44,191 bases of DNA from DAOQTX01 sp035340715 (GTDB taxonomy: Bacteria; Bacteroidota; Bacteroidia; AKYH767-A; OLB10): positions 1 to 44,191 of the forward strand of contig DAOQTX010000019.1 in assembly GCA_035340715.1 (NCBI GenBank). Reading direction: 5' to 3'. This document shows positions 35,523-42,756 of this stretch, piece after piece. Under the pieces are notes generated by a model. The model did not search any database, was not told the DNA's origin, and saw only the letters and a program-made list of their open reading frames with translations. Each line of letters opens with the position of its first letter. Position 1 is the first letter of the stretch. Position numbers and translations under genes: made by a program.

Positions 35523-36268
35523 AAATCAACTGGGTTCTCGGCATGAACCCAATGACCTGCATCTTTTATTGGTACAATACGAAAATCGTTAAAGCTTTTC
35601 GAAATAGTTAAATGATCTTTATTGCTTATATAATCCGACTTTGATCCGGCAATAAATAATGTAGGCATCATCAAAGGTGTCTGAGGGTTAAATGCTTCAC
35701 CTACCTCTTCAATCTGATTTCGAATAGCCACTAAGTTAAACCTCCAGGCCAATTCATCTTTATCTTTCCAATAAAGTCCTTTCATTAAAAATTGTCTGGT
35801 TGACCAATCATTTATATAAGGTTCAAGCACATTTTCCACTTCCTTTCTGGTAGTTTGCTTTCTAAAATCAACTTTCAGCAAAGCATCAATAATGGTACTA
35901 TGTGTTACCGGATAATGTTTAGGTGATTTATCTACCAAGACCAACTTAGTGATCAAATCAGGAATTTTACTCGCTACAAACATGGCCGCTTTTGCACCCA
36001 TACTATGACCTAGAAGAATTACACCATTAAGTTTTTGTTGCTCGATGAATGCACAAACATCATCACTCATTACATCGTAATTATGCAAATCGGTATGAGG
36101 TGAATGGCCATGGTTTCTTAAGTCAAGGTTGAATACCTGAAACCCCCAATCGGAAATTTTACTTGCTATTGAGTTCCAATTATCCAATGAACCAAACAAC
36201 CCGTGCAGAATGAGGAGTGGCTTTCCTACTCCATATATTTTATAATTTAATGAGACACTATTTTTCAT
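35492..36268 (-). CDS. Alpha/beta-fold hydrolase (YbfF-like esterase)
   Basis: From ATG 36268 the protein has 258 residues. The oxyanion segment is LILHGLFGSLDNW, and LRNHGHS is the usual strand-4 turn. The nucleophile elbow is GHSMGA (Ser89). The acid is probably Asp212 (AGSKSDYI) and the base His239 (AGHWVHAENP). The overall text resembles E. coli YbfF and human ABHD11-type esterases. Natural substrate is unknown. A longer frame to 36307 adds residues without conserved features. It is divergent from the GNAT gene, and the T9SS cargo gene follows on the same strand after 65 bases. Confidence 0.88.
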   Translation of the reverse strand: MKNSVSLNYKIYGVGKPLLILHGLFGSLDNWNSIASKISDWGFQVFNLDLRNHGHSPHTDLHNYDVMSDDVCAFIEQQKLNGVILLGHSMGAKAAMFVASKIPDLITKLVLVDKSPKHYPVTHSTIIDALLKVDFRKQTTRKEVENVLEPYINDWSTRQFLMKGLYWKDKDELAWRFNLVAIRNQIEEVGEAFNPQTPLMMPTLFIAGSKSDYISNKDHLTISKSFNDFRIVPIKDAGHWVHAENPVDFLRVLEDFIV

Positions 36269-36333
36269 TTGATAAAAATATTCAAAGAATATAAACCGAT
36301 ACATCAATTCACTTAACTATTTTTGTGCTCTCT

Positions 36334-36819
36334 ATGAATTCAGAAAAAATAATCATCCGAAAAACGCTCATCCATGATATTGAGGCCATATTAGGATTGA
36401 TAAAAGAGCTAGCCTTATTTGAAAAAGCTCCGGAACAAGTTAGTAATACGGTCGAACAAATGACCAAAGAAGGATTTGGTAAGGAGCCAGCATTTGAATC
36501 AATTGTGGCAGAATGCAATGGACAAATAGTAGGCATGGCAATCTTCTTTATCAAATACTCAACATGGAAAGGTAAAGGAGTCTATCTTGATGATATATAT
36601 GTTAAAGAATCTGAACGAAGAAAAGGAATTGGCAAAATGTTGTTTGATGAGGTGATTCGTATAGCTGCAAATAAAGAAGCACATCAGTTGCATTGGCAGG
36701 TATTGGATTGGAATAGGCCTGCTATTGAGTTTTACAAAAAATACAATGCCGAATTGGATTCAGAATGGATAAACTGTAAACTGAATAGGGAACAGATTTT
36801 AAAACTCAGCCAATCATGA
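36334..36819 (+). CDS. GNAT-family N-acetyltransferase
   Basis: The 161-residue protein has the GNAT fold: YLDDIYVKESERRKGIGKML holds strand beta-4 and the acetyl-CoA pyrophosphate loop RRKGIG, and the C-terminal DWNRPAIEFYKKYNAE is motif B. The text is close to the diamine/thialysine acetyltransferase (SSAT-like) group, including LALFEKAPEQV near the N terminus, but polyamine use is only a guess. The ATG at 36334 is preferred to GTG 36325. The stop overlaps the aspartokinase start (ATGA), so translation is coupled. Confidence 0.86.
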   Translation: MNSEKIIIRKTLIHDIEAILGLIKELALFEKAPEQVSNTVEQMTKEGFGKEPAFESIVAECNGQIVGMAIFFIKYSTWKGKGVYLDDIYVKESERRKGIGKMLFDEVIRIAANKEAHQLHWQVLDWNRPAIEFYKKYNAELDSEWINCKLNREQILKLSQS

Positions 36820-38087
36820 AGGTATTTAAGTTTGGCGGAGCATCCGTAAAAGATGCAGACGCAGTTCGTAACATTGAAAGCATTCTAAAATTATATAAAG
36901 ACGAGCCTTTATTGGTAGTGATTTCTGCTATGGGGAAAACAACCAACGCATTGGAAAAAGTAGTCAAATCTTTATACACACAAGAAGGCAATCCGATAGA
37001 TTATTTATCAGAAGTAAAAGAGTTTCATAAAGATATTATGGATAAACTTTTTTCAAATCCTGATAATGAAGTATACGATCAAATCAACAATTACTTTACT
37101 GAAATTGAGTGGGTGCTCGAAGATGACACTTCAAAAGGATATGATTTTATTTATGATCAGATTGTTTGTTTTGGAGAGCTAATAAGCACACGCATCATTC
37201 AGTCCTATTTGAAACAACAGGGTGCAAACATTTCTTTTTTAGATGCCAGAGATTGTGTTATTACTGATAATTCTTTTCGTCAGGCTAAAATCAATTGGGC
37301 AGTTACATCAAAAAAAATCAATGATAAAGTCCCTGCTATGTTGTCGGAAAAATCCAGCATCATCATTACGCAAGGCTTTATCGGATCTACCAGCGAGAAT
37401 TTCAATATCACTTTAGGACGAGAAGGTTCTGACTATAGTGCCAGCATTTTTGCTTATTCTTTAGAAGCTGAAGGAGTTTATATATGGAAAGATGTACCTG
37501 GAGTGTTGAATGCTGACCCAAAATTTTTTGAGGATGCACAACCATTGGAATCGTTGAATTCCAGAGATGCTATTGAATTAGCCTACTTTGGTGCTTCGGT
37601 CATTCATCCAAAAACAATACAACCTTTAGAAAATAAAAATATTCCTTTGTATGTAAAGTCTTTTATGAAACCCGACTTAAAGGGTACCATTATTTCAAAT
37701 ACCGTGCAAACCAAACCATTGATTCCATGTTTTATTTTCAAAAAGAATCAAGTGCTGATTAGTATTTCTTCGAACGATTTCACTTTTATTGCGGAAGACA
37801 ATTTAAGAGATATCTTTTCCATATTCAGTGAGCATGCTGTACGAATGAATGTGATGCAGAACTCGGCAATCAGCTTCTCAGTCTGTATTGATGAAGACAA
37901 GATAAAACTCCCTTTGCTCATTGATAGTTTACAACAAAAGTACTTAGTCTTGTATAACGATAAACTTGAATTATATACGATTCGACATTATTTCCAATCT
38001 ACTATTGATGACCTCACACAAAACAGAGAAATATTGTTAGAGCAAAGAAGTAGAAACACCGTTCAATTGTTAATGAAGTCGGAATAA
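36816..38087 (+). CDS. lysC: Aspartate kinase (monofunctional)
   Basis: Aspartokinase phosphorylates aspartate, the first step to lysine, threonine, methionine and diaminopimelate for peptidoglycan. The catalytic domain starts MKVFKFGGASVKDADAVRN. It continues with TQGFIGS, LGREGSDYSASI and the substrate-site segment AYFGASVIHPKTIQPL. The C-terminal 130 residues form the ACT region (LISISSNDFTFIAEDNL), which usually senses lysine or threonine. The length of 423 residues shows there is no fused homoserine dehydrogenase. It is coupled to the upstream GNAT gene. No lysine riboswitch is possible because the start overlaps that gene. Confidence 0.94.
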   Translation: MKVFKFGGASVKDADAVRNIESILKLYKDEPLLVVISAMGKTTNALEKVVKSLYTQEGNPIDYLSEVKEFHKDIMDKLFSNPDNEVYDQINNYFTEIEWVLEDDTSKGYDFIYDQIVCFGELISTRIIQSYLKQQGANISFLDARDCVITDNSFRQAKINWAVTSKKINDKVPAMLSEKSSIIITQGFIGSTSENFNITLGREGSDYSASIFAYSLEAEGVYIWKDVPGVLNADPKFFEDAQPLESLNSRDAIELAYFGASVIHPKTIQPLENKNIPLYVKSFMKPDLKGTIISNTVQTKPLIPCFIFKKNQVLISISSNDFTFIAEDNLRDIFSIFSEHAVRMNVMQNSAISFSVCIDEDKIKLPLLIDSLQQKYLVLYNDKLELYTIRHYFQSTIDDLTQNREILLEQRSRNTVQLLMKSE

Positions 38088-38095
38088 ATACTGGA

Positions 38096-39157
38096 ATGAC
38101 AAACGAATTAAATATAAAAACCAATACATGGGTGATTGCTTGGCTTTTTACAGGATGTCTTTTGGTTTTTCTAATGGTATTTGTCGGGGGAATTACCCGT
38201 TTAACAGGATCTGGTTTGAGTATAACCAAATGGGATTTAATAACCGGAACCGTGCCTCCTTTGAATGAAACAGATTGGAATCAACAATTTGATTTGTATA
38301 AACAGTCGCCCCAATATCAAAAAACAAACTACCATTTCACCTTAGAAGATTTCAAACAAATATATTGGTGGGAATACATTCATAGATTGATTGGTCGCAG
38401 CATTGGAATTATTTTTCTGATCCCTTTTTTGTTTTTCTATTTTAAAAAGATGCTCCATGCAAAGCTGGTTAAACAGCTACTATTTGTTTTTGCTTTAGGA
38501 GCATTGCAAGGTCTTGCCGGATGGCTCATGGTTGCCAGTGGTCTGATCGACAATCCTAGAGTAAGTCATTACCGATTGGCAATTCATCTTATGCTTGCCT
38601 TTATTACTTGCGCCTATATTTTTCACATCGCCTTACAAGAAACTTATTCGCAACAAAAAATTAAAAACGATCCATCTCTTAATCGAAAAAGACAATGGGC
38701 AGTTATCAGTTTTGTAGTTGTTTTCATTCAAATTGTATTTGGTGCTTTTGTTGCCGGTTTAAAAGCAGGCTATATATACAATACCTGGCCAATGATGGGC
38801 GAAGAATGGATCGCTGCTGCGGTTACAGCCGGGTACAAGAATTATGGACTTATGGCATTTTTTGATTTGCCTTCCAATGTTCAATTTGTTCACCGTACCT
38901 TAGCCTTTGTATCATTAATCAGCATTAGCGTTTTGTTTTCCAATCTTCAAAAATCGTCCGATCAAAAATTAAAAACAGCTTCCCATTTTCTATTATGGAT
39001 CACCATTATTCAAATTATTGCTGGCATATTAACATTACTCTATTCTGTACCGGTTTGGTTGGGCATTGCACATCAAGCCATTGCATTTTTATTATTTATG
39101 GCCTTGATTTTTATTTTACATCGTCTGTATATTAATCATAGCAAATCCATTACGTAG
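38096..39157 (+). CDS. ctaA: Haem A synthase (CtaA/COX15)
   Basis: This eight-helix inner-membrane enzyme oxidises haem O to haem A for cytochrome c oxidase. The four haem-ligand histidines are seen in IHRLIGR, HYRLAIHLML, VHRTLAF and IAHQAIAFLL. The first helix is followed by GGITRLTGSGLSITKWDLITG, highly characteristic of the family, and the glutamate of YWWEYIHR is in place. The external loops show no Cys pair, which fits the cysteine-less class. Oxidase and haem O synthase genes are not in the window. It starts 8 bases after aspartokinase, and the next gene starts directly after its stop. Confidence 0.95.
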   Translation: MTNELNIKTNTWVIAWLFTGCLLVFLMVFVGGITRLTGSGLSITKWDLITGTVPPLNETDWNQQFDLYKQSPQYQKTNYHFTLEDFKQIYWWEYIHRLIGRSIGIIFLIPFLFFYFKKMLHAKLVKQLLFVFALGALQGLAGWLMVASGLIDNPRVSHYRLAIHLMLAFITCAYIFHIALQETYSQQKIKNDPSLNRKRQWAVISFVVVFIQIVFGAFVAGLKAGYIYNTWPMMGEEWIAAAVTAGYKNYGLMAFFDLPSNVQFVHRTLAFVSLISISVLFSNLQKSSDQKLKTASHFLLWITIIQIIAGILTLLYSVPVWLGIAHQAIAFLLFMALIFILHRLYINHSKSIT

Positions 39158-39700
39158 ATGAGAAAAAAATCAAATATTAAACGTTATTTAATTGTTGGAA
39201 TAATTTCCATCGCGTTGTTACTTTTTATTTTTAAGGACTTACTTATACCAACGAGTGGCCCTTCATCGAACAATAATACTGGCAATCAAGCTAACGTTGA
39301 ATCTGAAGGACCTGCATTCCGATACGATGGAGATTTAGAATTTTTAAAAGCCGACACTTCCTTTAAGAAGATTAAAATTGAAATTGTTGAGAATTATCAA
39401 GATCGCGCACAAGGGTTGATGTACAGAAAACACATGAACGAAGATGAAGGTATGTTATTCATTTTCGAAGTGAGCGAACTACAATCTTTTTGGATGAAAA
39501 ACACCTATATCTCACTGGACATTATTTATGTTGATGCCAATTTGAATATAGTTACCATGCAGAAATACACTACACCCTTTTCAGAAAATCCGGTGCCTTC
39601 TACCAAGGCTGCGCTCTATGTGGTTGAAGTTATTGCTGGCTTTTGCGATAAATACGGATTAGACGAAGGTGATAAAATTAAATTCAAGCGTCTATCGTAA
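39158..39700 (+). CDS. DUF192 protein with N-terminal membrane anchor
   Basis: The 180-residue protein has a basic N terminus and one helix (about 10-28), then a flexible Ser/Asn-rich linker. A DUF192 domain follows (about 70-178): RAQGLMYRKHMNEDEGMLFIF, FWMKNTYISLDIIYVD and the closing KAALYVVEVIAG. This family is widespread; its biochemical role is not settled. The anchor or signal places the domain outside the cytoplasm. It begins at the base after the ctaA stop, so it is almost certainly co-transcribed with it. Confidence 0.88.
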   Translation: MRKKSNIKRYLIVGIISIALLLFIFKDLLIPTSGPSSNNNTGNQANVESEGPAFRYDGDLEFLKADTSFKKIKIEIVENYQDRAQGLMYRKHMNEDEGMLFIFEVSELQSFWMKNTYISLDIIYVDANLNIVTMQKYTTPFSENPVPSTKAALYVVEVIAGFCDKYGLDEGDKIKFKRLS

Positions 39701-39739
39701 CAAAGGCATTTCGTACATTTAGCCTTCTAATCATGTACT

Positions 39740-40138
39740 ATGCGAACTTTTATTGTTTTCCTTTTTATATTTTTTTCTGCTTCTCAAGTTTTCGCACAAC
39801 GAGAGTTTGAAATGAAAGATGGAGATAAAACCATCACGATGAAACAATATGTTTTCTGCATGTTGATGAAAGGAGAAAATCGAACACAAGACTCCTTACA
39901 AAGTGCTGCAATTCAGAAAGGTCATTTGGCTTATATGGATAGTTTGGCAAATCTTGACATCATTCATATTGCCGGACCATTTGGTGAAGATATGAATCAA
40001 AGAGGTATTGTGATTTATAATGTTGCGTCAAAAGAAGAAGCCATTGCACTAAGCAAACTTGATCCTGCTATAGCCACCGGTCGACTTAAAGCAGAGTTTT
40101 ATTTGTGGTGGTCGGCTAAAGGAAGCACATTAAAATAA
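39740..40138 (+). CDS. Exported YciI-like (YCII-domain) protein
   Basis: The 132-residue protein has a signal peptide ending SQVFAQ (cleavage near residue 20). A single ferredoxin-like YCII domain follows: KQYVFCMLMKGENR, HLAYMDSLANLDIIHIAGPFGED, RGIVIYNVASKEEAIAL and LDPAIATGRLKAEFYLWW. The His-Asp pair expected at the family's putative active site is present (His-x-x-x-x-Asp: HLAYMD). Most YciI proteins are cytoplasmic, so the export signal is of note. Reaction is unknown. Its stop overlaps the ATG of the ABC substrate-binding gene (TAATG), which suggests co-expression with the importer. Confidence 0.82.
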   Translation: MRTFIVFLFIFFSASQVFAQREFEMKDGDKTITMKQYVFCMLMKGENRTQDSLQSAAIQKGHLAYMDSLANLDIIHIAGPFGEDMNQRGIVIYNVASKEEAIALSKLDPAIATGRLKAEFYLWWSAKGSTLK

Positions 40139-41076
40139 TGAACATGCGAAATTGCTACGTTTTAATTCTATTGCTTGGGATTAATTTTTCGTGTAATCCA
40201 TCCAATTCTAATCTACCCGCAGTAGCCTTTCTGGATTTCATCGAAGATCCAACTGTTCAATTGGCACGCAAAGGTTTTTTTGAAGCGCTCGATCAAAATG
40301 GATTCAGTGAAGAAGAAAATACCATACGCGTTTACTATGCCAATGCCCATGGCGATATTCCAACATTAGGGCAATCGTGCGATTACTTGCTCAGCCAGAA
40401 GCCTGATTTGTTAGCGACTAATGTCACTCTATCCACCATAACCGCGGTGAATAAAACAGGTAAAGTGCCAATATTTATGATGGTTTCACCTCGACCCGAT
40501 ATTGCCGGATTGAGTAGTGTAGACAACACATATCCTCCCAATCTATTCGGAGTGTATGAAACACTTGAATACATTGACTCTTCAGTGATGATCATTAAAA
40601 CAATTCACTCACAGTTGAAAACAATGGGTACCTTATACAACCAAGCAGAACCCCAATCTAGAATAGCATTGGAGAGACTTGAGCAGCAGGCACAAAAAGA
40701 AGGAATACAAATCATTCCGATGCCGGTGAGTAATTCTAGTGAAACTCAGTTAGTCGTTCAGTCATTACTCCAACAAAAGCCAGATGCATTTTTTGCATTG
40801 CCCGACAATGTAATCTTCGCTTCCTTTGAGAGTATTGTTCAAGAATGCAGAAAACAAAAAATACCAATATTTACCAGCGAAGCAGGTCTTGTAGAAAGAG
40901 GAGCTATTGCTTCCTATGGAGCCGATTTTTATGAATGGGGCTTTCAATCCGGATTACAAGCTGCTCAATATTTAAAAGAAAAACATACCCGTAATCTGAA
41001 GCCGGAGTTGGTTAAAATCAGAAAATTGAAAATGAATAAAGTCTTGTGCAAAGAGTACAATCTAATTTGCAATTAA
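40138..41076 (+). CDS. ABC importer substrate-binding lipoprotein (TrpX/COG2984 type)
   Basis: The 312-residue protein has a lipoprotein signal ending INFSC and then a type I periplasmic-binding fold. AVAFLDFIEDPTVQLARKGFFEAL is typical of the ABC_sub_bind family, where the ligand is an aromatic amino acid or a nucleoside-like compound. VGTLYNQAEPQSR-like text (MGTLYNQAEPQSR) and the DAFFALPDNVIFASFESIV segment are also family marks. The permease and ATPase genes follow with 1 and -4 base spacing, so the importer is complete. Ligand is unknown. Bacteroidota cells often lack this importer type next to trp genes, so no pathway is implied. Confidence 0.85.
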   Translation: MNMRNCYVLILLLGINFSCNPSNSNLPAVAFLDFIEDPTVQLARKGFFEALDQNGFSEEENTIRVYYANAHGDIPTLGQSCDYLLSQKPDLLATNVTLSTITAVNKTGKVPIFMMVSPRPDIAGLSSVDNTYPPNLFGVYETLEYIDSSVMIIKTIHSQLKTMGTLYNQAEPQSRIALERLEQQAQKEGIQIIPMPVSNSSETQLVVQSLLQQKPDAFFALPDNVIFASFESIVQECRKQKIPIFTSEAGLVERGAIASYGADFYEWGFQSGLQAAQYLKEKHTRNLKPELVKIRKLKMNKVLCKEYNLICN

Positions 41077-41077
41077 C

Positions 41078-41926
41078 ATGGACTTGTTTTACTCAGCATT
41101 GTTGCTCGGTCTTTGTTATTTTCCTTTGGGAGTTGGAATATACATTACGCTGCGCATCTTTAATATTCCCGACATAACAACAGACGGTTCGTTTACTAGT
41201 GGAGCAGCCATCATTGGCATTTGTTTGATCAATAATGTGCACCCTATGGTAGCACTGATACTTTGTTTGACAGGAGGTTGCATTGCAGGATTTTTCACGG
41301 GTTTTATTTACACTAAGTTAAAAGTAAACCCTTTACTAGCCGGTATTTTAGTAATGACAGCCCTGTATTCCATCAATCTCATGATCATGGGTCAAAGTAA
41401 TATCCCTTTGCTCAATACTAATACCTTGTTCAGTTCGAACTGGTCAGAAGAAATCATTCTGTTACTATTTACTTTTCTACTGTTGCTATTGATGTATTAT
41501 TTCTTACGAACCGATTATGGCTTGTGCATCAGAGCCGCTGGTAATAACGAGAACATGGTTAAACAGTTGGGTACAAATATCCACCGTATAAAAATCCTCG
41601 GACTAGTGATTGCAAATGCATGTACCGCTCTTTCAGGATTCTTGGTGGCACAATACCAAGGCTTTAGCGATATCAATATGGGAATTGGTATAGTTATTTC
41701 CGGATTAGCCAGCGTAATGATTGGAGAAAAGTTTTCGAACAAAATAAAAAGCAACCCTATATTATTTGCGCTGCTTTTTGTTTTAGTAGGAAGTATTTTG
41801 TTTCGCGAATCTTTAGCAGCTGTTTTGTTTATGGGGTTAAATCCGATTTACTTAAAACTCATTACTGCTCTTATAGTATTGGCAATCGTTGGCATATCGT
41901 TCAACAAAAAGAAATTATTCCAATGA
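41078..41926 (+). CDS. ABC importer permease (TrpY/COG4120 type)
   Basis: The 282-residue membrane protein has about eight hydrophobic segments. It has the BPD_transp_2-type signature GIYITLRIFNIPDITTDGSF near the N terminus. Also present are a cytoplasmic coupling segment TDYGLCIRAAGNNENMVKQLG and IHRIKILGLVIANACTALSG, which match permeases that partner ABC_sub_bind proteins. It lies 1 base after the binding-protein gene and overlaps the ATPase gene by 4 bases (ATGA). Confidence 0.87.
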   Translation: MDLFYSALLLGLCYFPLGVGIYITLRIFNIPDITTDGSFTSGAAIIGICLINNVHPMVALILCLTGGCIAGFFTGFIYTKLKVNPLLAGILVMTALYSINLMIMGQSNIPLLNTNTLFSSNWSEEIILLLFTFLLLLLMYYFLRTDYGLCIRAAGNNENMVKQLGTNIHRIKILGLVIANACTALSGFLVAQYQGFSDINMGIGIVISGLASVMIGEKFSNKIKSNPILFALLFVLVGSILFRESLAAVLFMGLNPIYLKLITALIVLAIVGISFNKKKLFQ

Positions 41927-42672
41927 TCAATATAAATGATATTCATTTCTCTTATCAAGCTGAAACGGAGTATTCATTTCAACTTACCAATTGCAAGCTT
42001 CAGGTGAATCAGGGTGATCATATTGTCTTGTTGGGCGCCAATGGATCCGGTAAAAGTACTTTGTTAAAATTGATCTGTGGAATGCTAGAAGCAAACAAAG
42101 GCACTATCATCATTAACAATAAATTATTAAAGCAATACAGCGATCTTGAAAAATCAAAATTGATCTCCATTATAAATCAAAATCCTGAGTCCGGCACTGC
42201 CTCCGACCTAACTCTGGCTGAAAACATGCGTCTGGCTTATTTACGAGGATCTACCAAATCAATACGAATTCGCTTGGATGCAAAGTTTAAAGAAAAGGCT
42301 AAGAAACATTTGGAAATTCTTAAAATGGGCCTTGAGAATAAAATAGAACTAAAGGCAAAGGAACTATCTGGTGGTCAGCGACAAGCTTTAACGTTGGCGA
42401 TGGCAACATTCAATGAATTTAGTATTTTGGTTCTTGATGAGCCTACAGCGGCTCTTGATCCTAAGAGTGCAAATCAAGTGAACCAATACATAAAACATAT
42501 CATGAAAAATAAGGGCATTTGTTCCGTGATGGTAACACACAACCTGAACGATGCCGTATTGATGGGAAACAGAATCATCTATATGGATCGTGGTGTAATT
42601 ATCAAAGATTTGAGTGGACTTGCGAAAGAATCCTTGTCATCCAACGACCTTTTTTCCTGGTTCAAATCCTAA
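41923..42672 (+). CDS. ABC importer ATPase (TrpZ/COG1101 type)
   Basis: The 249-residue ATPase has Walker A GANGSGKST (38-46), signature LSGGQRQAL, Walker B ILVLDEPTAALDP and switch VTHNLNDA. The insert DLTLAENMRLAYLRGS, followed by a basic stretch (RIRLDAKFKEKAKK), is typical of the COG1101 group that pairs with ABC_sub_bind systems. It is the last gene of the importer operon, and the dsbD-like gene follows after 84 bases. Confidence 0.88.
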   Translation: MININDIHFSYQAETEYSFQLTNCKLQVNQGDHIVLLGANGSGKSTLLKLICGMLEANKGTIIINNKLLKQYSDLEKSKLISIINQNPESGTASDLTLAENMRLAYLRGSTKSIRIRLDAKFKEKAKKHLEILKMGLENKIELKAKELSGGQRQALTLAMATFNEFSILVLDEPTAALDPKSANQVNQYIKHIMKNKGICSVMVTHNLNDAVLMGNRIIYMDRGVIIKDLSGLAKESLSSNDLFSWFKS

Positions 42673-42756
42673 AACATAATGCTTTTAGCAATGTTACGTT
42701 AATGCTACATCTGAAAAATGATTTGTGTATTTTGCATCGCTTATATTCTGAACTAT

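Noticed and set aside
42690..42713. TAGCA...TGCTA inverted repeat upstream of dsbD
   Set aside because: Five-base arms with a 12-base spacer in AT-rich DNA are too weak to call an operator.
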